In this document: positions 1-9,049 of the stretch, piece after piece
How the letters are laid out: each line of letters opens with the position of its first letter
Numbering within the stretch: position 1 is the first letter of the stretch
From: Gammaproteobacteria bacterium
Lineage (GTDB): Bacteria; Pseudomonadota; Gammaproteobacteria; UBA1113
DNA: 47,832 bases
NCBI GenBank assembly: GCA_021773295.1
Contig: JAJFKI010000035.1
Coordinates: 1-47,832, forward strand
Direction of reading: 5' to 3'
Notes under the pieces: generated by a model
What the model saw: the letters and a program-made list of their open reading frames with translations, nothing else
What the model was told of the DNA's origin: nothing
The model's database searches: none
Program-made: the position numbers and the translations under genes

Positions 1-139
1 GAGATTTAGGCGAGTTGATTTTTGTTCCCTTGGAACCTTTGAAATGCAGGTAATAGTCGATCTATTGCCAAATTTCAAAGGTTCCAAGGGGGCAAAAAGC
101 AATAGCATTAATCTCGCATTTTGGAGTGTGGCGGGTATA
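1..139 (-). repeat. Inverted-repeat element copy 1, cut by the window edge
   Basis: Read on the minus strand, this begins with the end TATACCCGCCACACTCC and continues through the same order of blocks as the copies at 12789-12951 and 47697-47832. About 24 bp of the other end lie outside the window. The internal arms TTGGAACCTTTGAAAT and ATTTCAAAGGTTCCAA are perfectly complementary and flank a conserved loop that contains CTATTACCTGC. The outer end runs into the 3' end of the DUF1841 gene and supplies its stop codon. It is a non-coding MITE-like or REP-like element with no transposase. Confidence 0.9.
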
Positions 140-563
140 TAGCCATTTGTTTTAAAGTTTGCATATAACTTGCTTCATCAAACGCGGTATTCGTTTGCAT
201 CATATCCCATAGGTGGCCAATTAAGACTTCCATGATTTTGTGATCAGCTGTGTGGGAGTCATTGAACTTTTTAAGGTAGTCTTGATAAATCTTTTTCATA
301 CCCTTGGGGTTGTCTAAACGTACTTGATCAGCGATGGCTAAGTGGATGCCAAAATGCATGAAGGGGTTAGTTTCGCCCTGCTCGGCACTGAATTCTTTGT
401 CTTGGAATTTTTCCGGGTTGTTGAGATAAGCATGATACTCCGGATGAGCCTCAATAATAGCTAAGATGCTCTGTTCCATGGGCTCTAAAGGTTCATTATT
501 TTCATGCTTATTCCATACGGCATAAAAAACTGCCCGAGTATCTTCTCTATCACCAAATAACAT
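108..563 (-). CDS. DUF1841 family protein
   Basis: Small soluble protein of 151 residues matching the DUF1841 family, which is widespread in proteobacteria and has no assigned biochemical role. Family features visible are the N-terminal LFGDREDTRAVFYAVW and the central NPFMHFGIHLAIADQ. The gene starts immediately after the nth stop codon with no spacer, so it is probably the last gene of metG-rnfB-nth-DUF1841. The last ten residues or so, IYPPHSKMRD, and the stop are encoded by the inverted-repeat element. The element has therefore replaced the original 3' end or been read through. The family assignment is firm. Function is unknown. Confidence 0.88.
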   Translation of the reverse strand: MLFGDREDTRAVFYAVWNKHENNEPLEPMEQSILAIIEAHPEYHAYLNNPEKFQDKEFSAEQGETNPFMHFGIHLAIADQVRLDNPKGMKKIYQDYLKKFNDSHTADHKIMEVLIGHLWDMMQTNTAFDEASYMQTLKQMAIYPPHSKMRD

Positions 564-1199
564 TTAAGCCTCCGTTTTATCTTTATATTCACATAAATCA
601 AAAATCACGCAACTGCCACAGCGAGGTTTTCTCGCGACACAGGTATAACGACCATGCAAGATTAACCAATGATGTGCATCGTGTAAAAATTCTTTGGGAA
701 CGAATTTTAATAACTTCTTTTCGACGTCTAATACTGTTTTTCCAGGCGCAATTTTGGTGCGGTTTGAAACGCGAAAGATATGGGTATCTACTGCCATAGT
801 AGGATGACCGAAAGCCGTATTTAAAATCACATTTGCTGTTTTTCGACCAACGCCGGGTAAGTTTTCTAGGGCTGTTCTATCCTCTGGGACTTGTGAGTCA
901 TGTTGCTCTATTAAGATTTGGCAGGTTTTAATAATGTTTTTAGCTTTACTATTGTAAAGGCCGATGGTTTTTACATAGGTTTTTAATGTTTCTTCGCCAA
1001 GCTTGAAAATGGTTTCGGGGGTATTGGCAACCGGATACAATTTTTTAGTGGCTTTATTAACGCTAACATCAGTCGCTTGAGCCGAGAGTATCACTGAAAT
1101 TAATAATTCAAAGGGGGTGCTGTAGGCTAACTCCGTGGTGGGGTTTGGGTTAGCTTGTCGCAAGCGTTTGAAAATCTCATGACGTTTTTCTTTATTCAT
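564..1199 (-). CDS. nth: Endonuclease III (DNA glycosylase/AP lyase)
   Basis: Base-excision repair enzyme that removes oxidised pyrimidines and cleaves the abasic site by beta-elimination. The helix-hairpin-helix LPGVGRKTA lies at residues 114-122, with catalytic Lys120, followed by Asp138 in VDTHIFR. The C-terminal 4Fe-4S ligands are Cys187, 194, 197 and 203, in the canonical C-x6-C-x2-C-x5-C spacing. The length of 211 residues is normal. Its start overlaps the end of rnfB by 8 bp, which implies cotranscription and probable translational coupling. An rnf/rsx gene next to nth is a conserved gammaproteobacterial arrangement, here reduced to rnfB alone. Confidence 0.97.
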   Translation of the reverse strand: MNKEKRHEIFKRLRQANPNPTTELAYSTPFELLISVILSAQATDVSVNKATKKLYPVANTPETIFKLGEETLKTYVKTIGLYNSKAKNIIKTCQILIEQHDSQVPEDRTALENLPGVGRKTANVILNTAFGHPTMAVDTHIFRVSNRTKIAPGKTVLDVEKKLLKFVPKEFLHDAHHWLILHGRYTCVARKPRCGSCVIFDLCEYKDKTEA

Positions 1200-1821
1200 C
1201 CGTTGCTTTTCCCTCTCGCTTGGCTTTCACTCGCGCTAAGGCAGCAGCCATATAATCTTTGCGTGCCTGGGTGGTGCTTTGTTCTTTTGTTTTTTGTGCT
1301 AGCTTTGCTTGTTTGAAGCGTTTTTTTTCACTCGTTTTTTGCCGTCGCAAGCGTTGATTACGTCGGTTAAAATGTAAACGCGCTTTTGTTTTTTGTGGCT
1401 CAGTCATCGCATCAGCAGCCAGTAAGTCAATACAATCCATCGGGCAGGGCGCTACACACAGGCGACACCCTGTGCAATCCTCAGTGATAACGGTATGCAT
1501 TACTTTAGCCGCACCAACGATAGCATCTACGGGACAGGCTTGGATACACTTGGTGCAACCAATGCATAAGTCTTCACGAACGACGGCAACCTCAGCTGGC
1601 CTTGTGTTTTGTTCCATCGTGGCCAGATCATAGGAGATATCTTGTTGCAATAATTTGCCTAAGGCTTTTAGCGTGGAAGTACCGCCCGGAGGACACAAGT
1701 TTAAGGCTTCACCTTGTTCGGCAATGGCGTTGGCATAGGGCATGCAACCCTCATAACCACAGTCACCGCATTGCGTTTGTGGCAATAACTTATCGATATC
1801 ATTGACGAGCGATTGGCTCAT
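1192..1821 (-). CDS. rnfB: RnfB-type ferredoxin, soluble form
   Basis: Iron-sulfur electron carrier of the RnfB/RsxB family. The N-terminal cluster motif has Cys18, 21, 26 and 43. Two ferredoxin-type 4Fe-4S motifs follow, at Cys86/89/92/96 and Cys116/119/122/126. The usual N-terminal membrane helix of RnfB is absent, and a Lys/Arg-rich tail of about 60 residues follows residue 145. None of the other rnf genes (A, C, D, G, E) is present in this window. It therefore probably works as a stand-alone electron donor, perhaps for iron-sulfur proteins such as the downstream endonuclease III, which is inference. The start overlaps the metG stop by 4 bp (ATGA). Confidence 0.9.
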   Translation of the reverse strand: MSQSLVNDIDKLLPQTQCGDCGYEGCMPYANAIAEQGEALNLCPPGGTSTLKALGKLLQQDISYDLATMEQNTRPAEVAVVREDLCIGCTKCIQACPVDAIVGAAKVMHTVITEDCTGCRLCVAPCPMDCIDLLAADAMTEPQKTKARLHFNRRNQRLRRQKTSEKKRFKQAKLAQKTKEQSTTQARKDYMAAALARVKAKREGKATDE

Positions 1822-3485
1822 GGTATGCCTTCACCCGCATGGGCATCCACAGCTGCTTGCTGCATTGCTTCAATTTGTTCACTGGTGATGCGCTGCATCA
1901 GGGGTTTGAAAGTCTCAATGCTGTGATTTAATAAGGCCTGTTGGCTATCTTGCCATTGTAATGGTTCAATCTGGAAAAAATCTTCTACCTTTGTCGCCAA
2001 CGCTGGTAATACCGGTTTTAAATAAACCATGATGACACGAAAGCAATTTAATCCGAGGGTACAGACCTTATGGGCTTGCGCTAGCGTGTCAGGATTTTTT
2101 ACCTGTACCCAAGGTTGTTCTTCAGCAATGTATTGATTTGCTCTGTCGGCTAATTCCATGACTTGGCGAATGAGTTTGGAAAATTGTCGTGTTTCATAAA
2201 GCTCGGCAATCCCATTGCTGGCTGCGGTGAATTCAGCAAAAACCGTTTCATCGCTTAATGTGGATGCCAGTTTGTTATCAAAGCGCTTATTGATAAACCC
2301 GGCACAACGAGAGGCGATGTTGATCACTTTACCAATTAAGTCTGAATTATTACGTGCGACAAAATCTTCTAAGTTCAAGTCGATGTCATCAATCCGTTGA
2401 TTGAGTTTAGCCGCATAATAATAGCGTAAAAATTCAGGCTCTAAGTGTTGTAAATAGTGCTTAGCACTGATGAATGTGCCGCGGGATTTCGACATTTTTT
2501 TGCCATTGACGGTGAGGTAACCATTGGCATAAATCCCAGAAGGCAATCGAAAGCCAGCGCCATCTAACATCGCTGGCCAAAATAAACTATGAAAGTAAAT
2601 AATATCTTTACCAATAAAATGATATAGCTCGCTGTGGCTATCGTCCCGCCAATAATCATCAAAATTGATCTCAGGGTGGCTTTCACAATACTGTTTGAAG
2701 CTTGCCATGTAACCCACTGGCGCATCTAACCAAACGTAAAAATATTTATTGTCTTCTCCAGGGATGGGGAACCCAAAATAAGGTGCATCCCGAGAAATAT
2801 CCCAATTTTGCAATCCGGCATCAAACCATTCTAATAATTTATTAGCGACCTCTGGTTGTAAATGCCCTTGGGTCACCCAAGCACGTAACTTGTCTTGATG
2901 ATTTTTTAATTTAAAAAATAAATGTTCCGATTCTTTTTCAATGGGGGTGGTGCCAGATAGCACAGAAACGGGGTTGATTAACTCTGTGGGCGTGTAAGTT
3001 GCACCACAGGCTTCACAATTATCACCGTATTGTTCCAGAGCGCCACATTTAGGGCAGGTGCCTTTGACAAAACGGTCGGGTAAAAACATGTGTTTCTCGG
3101 CATCAAAGGCTTGTTGGATTGTTTTGCGCTCAATGTCATCTCGAGCGACTAATGCCTGATAAATTTCTTCGGCTAATGCTTTATTCTCTGGAGAATGTGT
3201 CGTGTAAAAATTATCGAATATGACATCGAAAGCATGAAAATCTTGTAATTGTTGCTGCCCCATTTCTGTTACCATTTGCTCAGGACTCATGCCTAACTGT
3301 TGGGCTTTTATCATAATGGGCGTGCCATGGGCATCACTGCCACAGATGAAGTGAACGTGGTGACCTTGCATGCGCTGAAAACGCACCCAAATATCGCCTT
3401 GGATATAACCCACTAAATGACCAATATGGATGGGGCCATTGGCATAGGGTAATGCATTGGTGACTAAAATATTACGTTTTTGCAT
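1818..3485 (-). CDS. metG: Methionyl-tRNA synthetase
   Basis: Class I synthetase that charges tRNA-Met. HIGH is at residues 20-23 and KMSKS at 330-334. A zinc knuckle has Cys144, 147, 157 and 160. At 555 residues it lacks the C-terminal tRNA-binding/dimerisation extension found in the longer E. coli enzyme (about 677), a form common in other bacteria. It is the first gene of the minus-strand run metG-rnfB-nth-DUF1841 and is divergent from apbC/mrp across a 59-bp gap, which must hold both promoters. Confidence 0.97.
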   Translation of the reverse strand: MQKRNILVTNALPYANGPIHIGHLVGYIQGDIWVRFQRMQGHHVHFICGSDAHGTPIMIKAQQLGMSPEQMVTEMGQQQLQDFHAFDVIFDNFYTTHSPENKALAEEIYQALVARDDIERKTIQQAFDAEKHMFLPDRFVKGTCPKCGALEQYGDNCEACGATYTPTELINPVSVLSGTTPIEKESEHLFFKLKNHQDKLRAWVTQGHLQPEVANKLLEWFDAGLQNWDISRDAPYFGFPIPGEDNKYFYVWLDAPVGYMASFKQYCESHPEINFDDYWRDDSHSELYHFIGKDIIYFHSLFWPAMLDGAGFRLPSGIYANGYLTVNGKKMSKSRGTFISAKHYLQHLEPEFLRYYYAAKLNQRIDDIDLNLEDFVARNNSDLIGKVINIASRCAGFINKRFDNKLASTLSDETVFAEFTAASNGIAELYETRQFSKLIRQVMELADRANQYIAEEQPWVQVKNPDTLAQAHKVCTLGLNCFRVIMVYLKPVLPALATKVEDFFQIEPLQWQDSQQALLNHSIETFKPLMQRITSEQIEAMQQAAVDAHAGEGIP

Positions 3486-3544
3486 CGTTTGATTGTTACC
3501 GTGTTTTCAAGGATAATTTCGCTCACATCGAACCGAGGTATTGT

Positions 3545-4639
3545 ATGACAGAGATCCAAGAAGAGCAAATCAAGCACACATTAGCGCAGTATCAAGATCC
3601 TTATCTAAAGCAAGATATTGTTACAGCCAAGGTGTTGCAATCGATTAAAATAGAGCCTAGTGCAATTACGATAGACATTCGTCTTGGATTTCCTGCCAGG
3701 GATTACCAAGAAACGCTGCGCCAGCAATTGCTGCACGTCTTATCACGCTTAAACTTAAGCCAAGCCATTCAAATTAATATTGACTGGGAAGTGACGTCTC
3801 ATGCGGTTCAGCGGGGTGTAAAAGGTTTGCCCCAGGTTAAAAATATTATCGCCATCGCCTCGGGCAAGGGTGGTGTGGGCAAATCAACAACAGCAGTTAA
3901 CCTTGCCTTAGCCATGTTGCAAGCTGGCGCGAAAGTAGGCTTACTGGACGCTGATATCTACGGCCCTAATCAACCGCAAATGTTAGGATGCAGTGGTGAG
4001 CGGCCCCAGAGTGATGATGGACAAAGCATGAAGCCCATCATCAAATATGGCTTGCAAACCATGTCTATTGGCAATTTAGTCGATGAAAAAACAGCAATGG
4101 TATGGCGTGGGCCCATGGCCAGTGGTGCCTTGCAGCAATTATTCACTGACACTCACTGGCAAGATTTAGATTATTTATTAGTTGATATGCCGCCGGGTAC
4201 CGGGGATATTCAATTAACCCTGGCGCAAAAATTACCCGTGTCAGGTGCGCTCATCGTGACAACCCCGCAGGATATTGCATTATTAGATGTAAAAAAAGCC
4301 ATCAACATGTTTAATAAAGTTTCTATTCCTAGTTTAGGTATCGTTGAAAATATGGCGTCGTTTCACTGTGAACACTGTGGCCATGTGACCCAAATTTTTG
4401 GCACAGGTGGTGGTAATGCCTTGGCAGATGAGTACAATGTCAGTCTGTTAGGCAGTGTGCCATTGACGATGGCTATCCGTGAGGGCTGTGATGAAGGGCG
4501 GCCGATTGTGATTGCGGCGCCTGAAAGTGAGGTGAGTCAGCGTTATTGTGACATTGCGCGGGGTTTAATGGCCAATTTATCCGTACTCGCGAAGGATTAT
4601 GCCAGTAAGTTTCCTAATATTGTGATCGAAAACAAGTAA
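3545..4639 (+). CDS. apbC: Mrp/ApbC iron-sulfur carrier P-loop ATPase
   Basis: Mrp/NBP35-family ATPase that binds and delivers iron-sulfur clusters to target apoproteins. An N-terminal MIP18/DUF59-like domain covers roughly residues 8-95. The deviant Walker [10 protein letters not shown] is at 107-115. The cluster-binding CxxC is Cys275/Cys278 in FHCEHCGH. The length of 364 residues matches the family. It is divergent from metG, as in E. coli and many gammaproteobacteria, and lies 10 bp upstream of dcd, so the two are probably cotranscribed. Functionally it could mature the cluster proteins RnfB and endonuclease III encoded opposite, which is inference. Confidence 0.95.
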   Translation: MTEIQEEQIKHTLAQYQDPYLKQDIVTAKVLQSIKIEPSAITIDIRLGFPARDYQETLRQQLLHVLSRLNLSQAIQINIDWEVTSHAVQRGVKGLPQVKNIIAIASGKGGVGKSTTAVNLALAMLQAGAKVGLLDADIYGPNQPQMLGCSGERPQSDDGQSMKPIIKYGLQTMSIGNLVDEKTAMVWRGPMASGALQQLFTDTHWQDLDYLLVDMPPGTGDIQLTLAQKLPVSGALIVTTPQDIALLDVKKAINMFNKVSIPSLGIVENMASFHCEHCGHVTQIFGTGGGNALADEYNVSLLGSVPLTMAIREGCDEGRPIVIAAPESEVSQRYCDIARGLMANLSVLAKDYASKFPNIVIENK

Positions 4640-4649
4640 GAGAGGTAGC

Positions 4650-5216
4650 ATGAGTATTAAATCAGACAAATGGATATCAATGATGGCCGAGCGCGAAGGT
4701 ATGATTGAACCTTTTACGCCGATGCAAGTGCGACACGTTGATGATCGCAAAATCATCTCTTACGGCACATCGAGCTATGGTTATGATGTGCGCTGCGCAC
4801 CAGAATTTAAAATTTTTACGAATATCAATTCTTCGATTGTTGATCCTAAAGATTTTGCGCAAGATAGTTTTGTGGATGTGCAATCTGACGTTTGTATTAT
4901 CCCACCGAACTCTTTCGCACTAACCCGTACCCTTGAATACTTTCGAATTCCACGGGACGTATTGACGATTTGTATGGGTAAGTCGACCTATGCCCGCTGT
5001 GGCCTCATCATCAACGTCACGCCTTTAGAGCCAGAGTGGGAAGGGCATGTGACCCTAGAAATTTCTAATACAACGCCCCTACCAGCGAAAGTCTATGCTA
5101 ATGAAGGCATTGCGCAAATGTTATTTTTACAATCCGACGAGCCTTGCGCTATTTCCTATAAAGATCGCGGCGGTAAATACCAAGGACAGACGGGTGTGAC
5201 GCTACCGCAGACTTAA
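4650..5216 (+). CDS. dcd: dCTP deaminase
   Basis: Converts dCTP to dUTP, supplying the dUMP precursor for thymidylate. The homotrimer family is recognised by [12 protein letters not shown] at residues 37-48, GKSTYAR at 110-116 and [14 protein letters not shown], with the catalytic glutamate at Glu137. The length of 188 residues is standard. GAGAGG precedes the ATG, and the gap to apbC is 10 bp. No unusual features. Confidence 0.97.
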   Translation: MSIKSDKWISMMAEREGMIEPFTPMQVRHVDDRKIISYGTSSYGYDVRCAPEFKIFTNINSSIVDPKDFAQDSFVDVQSDVCIIPPNSFALTRTLEYFRIPRDVLTICMGKSTYARCGLIINVTPLEPEWEGHVTLEISNTTPLPAKVYANEGIAQMLFLQSDEPCAISYKDRGGKYQGQTGVTLPQT

Positions 5217-5269
5217 AGATGCGATGCAGAGCCGAAATGTGAGCGTAATACGGCTTAAAATAAAAATGC

Positions 5270-5297
5270 TTGAAAAATAATAAATATTGTGTATTAT
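5270..5297 (+). promoter_or_regulatory. Sigma70-like promoter for the kinase gene
   Basis: TTGAAA (5270-5275) and TATTAT (5292-5297) are separated by 16 bp in an AT-rich stretch between dcd and the kinase-like gene. The predicted start near 5304 would leave a 5' leader of about 37 nt. Confidence 0.5.
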
Positions 5298-5340
5298 ATG
5301 GACACACAGATAGCACAACCATGCAATTATGAGGTTAACA

Positions 5341-6612
5341 ATGGCTGCAAATGATAAGCGAGAGCAAGGCGCTAGGCTAAGCTTCCCTCCGAAGTATCCC
5401 TATTATTCTCGTCGCCAGCACTCGTTTTTCTATGATTTGACGAAACAGCGATATACGCGTCAACAGCGTCTTTTTACTGACGAGGATGTCAGGATTATTA
5501 CTTATACGGACCAAATGGACAACGCGTTTGTATTGAAAGTGCCTATGAAGTATCACGATGGCATGGATTTTAATGTAGAGTCGGCATTGTTCAACCAAGC
5601 TTACCCAAAAACGCCAAGCAGGATAGTAACGTTTGTTATGGAGCCCGAGCGTGGCAGTTGGGAGGAGAGTGATGCTGACGTAGCCACTAGTGCTGATAGT
5701 GATAATATTCCCGAAGAGAAGGCCGTTTTGCTGATGCCAAAGTTTCCTGGCCTTAATTTATCGAATCTCATGGCGACTAAGCCTAGTGTCGTGAAAGAAA
5801 AAATGTATGAAATATTATTAGCAATGTGTAATGCGTTAGCCTCGCTGCATGAAAGAGACGTTATTCACGGTGATGTGAAAGCAAAGAATGTTTTAATTGA
5901 TGTTAGCGCTGAAGGTGTCAACGCCTATTTTGTTGATTTCGAATGGGCTTATCGGCTTGATGATATGACGGCCAGAGGAATTAAATTATGGCCACGTTAT
6001 TTTAGTGATAAGCGTCATCTACAACCCATTACCTGGCATCCTGATTATTGTCGCTACTGGCCTATCGAACGTCAAATTTACTTTTTGGGTGAGCTTCCAA
6101 GTCCAGCGTTTAACCAAGATGTCTTTTCGATGGCTATGCTTATTGCAGATCTCTATGATGATTTAGACTTAGACGTTAGCAATGAGGCATTAGAAGCGTG
6201 GATTTGTGCAGGCACGAAGAAAAATCCAAGTAAACGCCAACCCTTAAGTCAATTAACACAACTACTAAGGCAACAGTTGGGTTTGGTGGCCATTGATGAT
6301 CTTAGTGACGCAGTCTGTGCATCGTGCTCAGCCTCAAGTGATGAAGAAGACATCATTAGCGCAGCACCCTTAGCATTTCATTCAGATCCCCTCGAGAAAC
6401 CGGGTGACGATACGCGTCGGCTTGAAGTGCGGGCTACTATAGGGAGTGATGGTCGGCGTGATTATGTGTTACCGGATGGTCGTTCACTACTCGATTTGTG
6501 GGGCAAAAGAGCATCTACCACACAAGGAACGTCAAATATGGCGGGTTCTTCTAGCAGCAATAGTCGTGTCCCTTCATCAGAAGCTACTGGAGTCGTCCCC
6601 TCCAAAAGGTGA
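5341..6612 (+). CDS. Eukaryotic-like protein kinase domain protein
   Basis: Protein of 423 residues with a full set of kinase landmarks. These are the ATP lysine Lys66 in FVLKVP, a helix-C glutamate candidate Glu80, the catalytic loop [12 protein letters not shown] (Asp178, Lys180, Asn183), and a metal-binding motif DFE (Asp199-Glu201) in place of DFG. A later DVFSMAM resembles subdomain IX. It could phosphorylate host or self proteins, but substrate and activity are unknown. The tail of about 80 residues is Ser-rich and unstructured-looking. An in-frame ATG at 5329 exists, but GAGG at 5331-5334 favours the start used here. The last 36 bp overlap ihfB convergently, so the gene was probably inserted against it. 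A divergent kinase fold such as an APH-type or lipopolysaccharide kinase is the main alternative. Confidence 0.75.
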   Translation: MAANDKREQGARLSFPPKYPYYSRRQHSFFYDLTKQRYTRQQRLFTDEDVRIITYTDQMDNAFVLKVPMKYHDGMDFNVESALFNQAYPKTPSRIVTFVMEPERGSWEESDADVATSADSDNIPEEKAVLLMPKFPGLNLSNLMATKPSVVKEKMYEILLAMCNALASLHERDVIHGDVKAKNVLIDVSAEGVNAYFVDFEWAYRLDDMTARGIKLWPRYFSDKRHLQPITWHPDYCRYWPIERQIYFLGELPSPAFNQDVFSMAMLIADLYDDLDLDVSNEALEAWICAGTKKNPSKRQPLSQLTQLLRQQLGLVAIDDLSDAVCASCSASSDEEDIISAAPLAFHSDPLEKPGDDTRRLEVRATIGSDGRRDYVLPDGRSLLDLWGKRASTTQGTSNMAGSSSSNSRVPSSEATGVVPSKR

Positions 6613-6909
6613 TCCCGATTCTTTTAAACGACTGGCATCCACGAACTCGCGTAATTCTTTACCAGGTTTGAAGTGTGGACTGTATTTCTCTTCTGTCATG
6701 ACCGGCTCACCGGTTTTAGGATTGTGGGCTTTGCGAGGTAGGCGGTGGTGCAAACTAAAGCTACCAAAGCCACGGATTTCGATGCGTTCACCTGAGGATA
6801 AGGCATCACTCATATATTCGGTCATTTCATTGACACTCAATGCAACATCTTTCTCCGAAAGATGGGTCAATTTCCCTGCCATGATGGCGATTAAGTCAGA
6901 TTTTATCAT
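6577..6909 (-). CDS. ihfB: Integration host factor beta subunit
   Basis: DNA-bending nucleoid protein of the HU/IHF family. It forms a heterodimer with IhfA and acts in recombination, replication and transcription. The signature [17 protein letters not shown] (44-60), the intercalating Pro64 in NPKTG and [11 protein letters not shown] identify it as IHF-beta rather than HU. The C-terminal extension rich in Gly, Asp and Ser beyond the usual end (about residue 96) is encoded in the region that overlaps the 3' end of the kinase gene. It looks like a tail acquired when that gene arrived. AGAGG precedes the ATG. Confidence 0.93.
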   Translation of the reverse strand: MIKSDLIAIMAGKLTHLSEKDVALSVNEMTEYMSDALSSGERIEIRGFGSFSLHHRLPRKAHNPKTGEPVMTEEKYSPHFKPGKELREFVDASRLKESGSPFGGDDSSSF

Positions 6910-7009
6910 AACATTGCCTCTTATTTGGTCGAATTTCCTTAAACAACCAGCTAATGCAATTAATACTAGCAGTTAGATCCAGGTTTCGCACGTAAATCTA
7001 TGAATATTT

Positions 7010-7594
7010 TCAGGATTGTTGTTCAGCAAACCACTGAATGACTTCTGGATAGAGTTTATGCTCGAGTTGATGAATGCGTTGTTTTAAGCTTTCAACAGTA
7101 TCATCGGGCGATACGGTTAGTTTGGCTTGTTTAATGACGGGGCCGCTATCTAACTCAGAGGTGACAAAATGAATCGAGCAGCCATGTTCCTTGTCGCCAT
7201 TGGCAATCACTTGTTCGTGAGTGTGTAAACCGCGGTATTTTGGTAAGAGAGATGGGTGGATATTAATCATGCGGTTTTTAAAATGATCGACGATGTCATC
7301 ACCCAGAATGCGCATGAAACCAGCGAGCGCCACTAAGTCCGGCTGATAGCCATCGATCAGCTTGGTCAACGCGTTATCATAGCTGGCTCTGTCAGTGTAA
7401 TCTTTATGATTCAGCATGGCCGTTGGGATATTGGCGTGCTGTGCTCGCGCTAGGCCATAGGCATCGGCATTATTGCTAATCACACAGCTTATGGTTGCAT
7501 CGACATGACCCGCATTAATGTTATCAATCATCGCCTGTAAATTACTGCCATTGCCCGATATTAAAACGACAACATTGATGGGGTGTTTACTCAT
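7010..7594 (-). CDS. purN: Phosphoribosylglycinamide formyltransferase
   Basis: Transfers formyl from 10-formyl-THF to GAR in purine synthesis. SGNGSNLQ at residues 13-20 binds phosphate. The catalytic set is Asn111, His113 ([13 protein letters not shown]) and Asp149 (SELDSGPV). The length is 194 residues. The start overlaps the purM stop by 4 bp, so purM-purN are translationally coupled. A 100-bp gap separates it from ihfB. Confidence 0.97.
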   Translation of the reverse strand: MSKHPINVVVLISGNGSNLQAMIDNINAGHVDATISCVISNNADAYGLARAQHANIPTAMLNHKDYTDRASYDNALTKLIDGYQPDLVALAGFMRILGDDIVDHFKNRMINIHPSLLPKYRGLHTHEQVIANGDKEHGCSIHFVTSELDSGPVIKQAKLTVSPDDTVESLKQRIHQLEHKLYPEVIQWFAEQQS

Positions 7595-8625
7595 GCTTGC
7601 ATGACTACCTTGGGTGCTTGTTCGTTTGATTCAGAGATTTTTCCAATCATCTTAGCGTCCTCGCCTAATTGTTGTAAGGCGGTATTCGCTTCATCTGGGC
7701 TAACACAAATCACCATGCCAATACCGCAATTAAAGGTCCGCCACATTTCTTCTTGGGCGATATTACCTTGTTGCTGCAACCAATCAAAAATGGCTGGCAT
7801 TTGCCAGGCCCGCGTATCGATGTTGGCTTGGGTGTATTCAGGTAGAACCCGTGGAATATTTTCTAATAAACCACCGCCAGTGATGTGGGCCATGGCTTTG
7901 ATTGTCACGCGTTGCATCAATGATAATAGGGTTTTGACATAAATTTTTGTCGGTGCTAACAAGGCATCAGCCAGCGAGGCGGTGGCCACTTTGGTATTAA
8001 GATCGCTATTATTGAGGTCTAAAATTTTTCGAATCAAGGAATACCCATTGGAATGAGGACCTGAGGAACTTAAACCAAGCAAGACATCACCTGCTTTCAC
8101 AGTATCACCGGTAATGAGCTTAGGCTTATCTACCACGCCGACACAAAAGCCCGCTAAGTCATAATCCTTTGTTTGATACATGCCAGGCATTTCCGCTGTT
8201 TCACCGCCCACTAAAGCTGCGCCTGCTTGTAAGCAACCCTTGGCAATGCCTTTTATAACATCAGCCGCTACATCTACCTCTAATTGACTGGTGGCATAAT
8301 AGTCGAGAAAAAATAATGGCTCGGCGCCACAAACGACTAAGTCATTGACACACATAGCGACTAAATCAATGCCGATTGTGTCGTGTTTGTTGCAGCGCTT
8401 AGCCAATGCTAATTTAGTGCCTACGCCATCGGTGGCACTGACTAATAAGGGTTGTTGGTAGCGATTGGTGTCTAATTGGAATAAGCCTGAAAAACCACCT
8501 AAACTGCCAAGGACTTCTGGGCGCGTTGTTTTCTTCACAATTGGTTTAATTCGTTCCACCAAAGCGTTGCCAGCATCAATATCAACGCCAGCATCTTTGT
8601 AAGATAAGCCATTAGGATCCGACAT
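7591..8625 (-). CDS. purM: Phosphoribosylformylglycinamidine cyclo-ligase (AIR synthetase)
   Basis: ATP-dependent closure of the imidazole ring, making AIR from FGAM. The N-terminal [20 protein letters not shown], the central [10 protein letters not shown] and [11 protein letters not shown], and the later [16 protein letters not shown] are typical. The length of 344 residues is normal. In related genomes purM is usually divergent from the DUF2066 gene with a short gap. Here about 4.5 kb of accessory DNA lies upstream. Confidence 0.97.
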   Translation of the reverse strand: MSDPNGLSYKDAGVDIDAGNALVERIKPIVKKTTRPEVLGSLGGFSGLFQLDTNRYQQPLLVSATDGVGTKLALAKRCNKHDTIGIDLVAMCVNDLVVCGAEPLFFLDYYATSQLEVDVAADVIKGIAKGCLQAGAALVGGETAEMPGMYQTKDYDLAGFCVGVVDKPKLITGDTVKAGDVLLGLSSSGPHSNGYSLIRKILDLNNSDLNTKVATASLADALLAPTKIYVKTLLSLMQRVTIKAMAHITGGGLLENIPRVLPEYTQANIDTRAWQMPAIFDWLQQQGNIAQEEMWRTFNCGIGMVICVSPDEANTALQQLGEDAKMIGKISESNEQAPKVVMQA

Positions 8626-8671
8626 GGTTAAAATAGTTCCTCATTGATTGAAGGAGCGAGATCTTAACATA

Positions 8672-8998
8672 TATACCCGCCACACTTCAAAATGCGAGAT
8701 CTTCTATTCCCTCCCCCCCTTGCGCTATCTCTTGATCAGAACTTCGGTCCTTAATGAAGCAAAAAAGCAGTATTTTTTAACTATTTGCTACGAACAGTGA
8801 AAAATAATGTAGCAACTGCCTTGAGCTTATGTCAGGGTACTCTGAAAAAGTCGTCAAGACAGTTGCTACATTGTTTACGCAGTATGAGCCAATAAGTAAT
8901 ATTAACAGGACGTTATTGTTCCTTGAGATGTGTAGAAGAGGTAGCCCCTTGCGGGGGAGGGAATAGAAGATCTCGCATTTTGAAGTGTGGCGGGTATA
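8672..8998. repeat. Inverted-repeat element copy 2, with perfect 46-bp terminal repeats
   Basis: The ends 8672-8717 and 8953-8998 are perfect 46-bp inverted repeats that begin TATACCCGCCACACTTC, the same terminal sequence as the 163-bp copies. The 235-bp interior is unrelated to theirs and holds a separate stem-loop (8806-8872). It carries no open reading frame of note. It fills almost all of the gap between purM and the F-box gene and marks the left edge of the accessory island. A C-rich/G-rich block (CCCTCCCCC and its complement) at the inner edge of the ends resembles the repeat at 16848-16881. Confidence 0.85.
8806..8872. repeat. Stem-loop inside element copy 2
   Basis: AATGTAGCAACTGCCTTGA (8806-8824) and TCAAGACAGTTGCTACATT (8854-8872) pair over 19 bp with one mismatch, around a 29-nt loop. 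The mismatch is C-A on the plus strand and a G-U wobble on a minus-strand transcript. A small structured RNA is possible, but nothing else supports one. Confidence 0.5.
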
Positions 8999-9049
8999 GA
9001 AAGAGTTGAGCGCAATGCGTTAGATTACCCAACGTATATTGGCTATGGC

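Noticed and set aside
1..139. CRISPR-like array suspected from repeats with variable segments
   Set aside because: Copies are kilobases apart and the variable segments are complementary arms, not spacers. No cas gene is present.
1602..1805. Plus-strand frame opposite rnfB, and many other frames opposite large genes
   Set aside because: These are antisense shadows of conserved genes with no family resemblance or ribosome site.
5217..5260. Weak AGCCG/CGGCT stem after dcd as a terminator
   Set aside because: The stem is only 5 bp with a 16-nt loop and no T-run, so it is too weak to call.
6446..6976. 176-codon plus-strand frame across the kinase/ihfB overlap
   Set aside because: It runs antisense through all of ihfB, which is clearly conserved. 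It has no recognisable domain.
8806..8872. tRNA or known small RNA in element copy 2
   Set aside because: Only a simple hairpin is visible. No cloverleaf or T-loop pattern was found here or elsewhere in the window.
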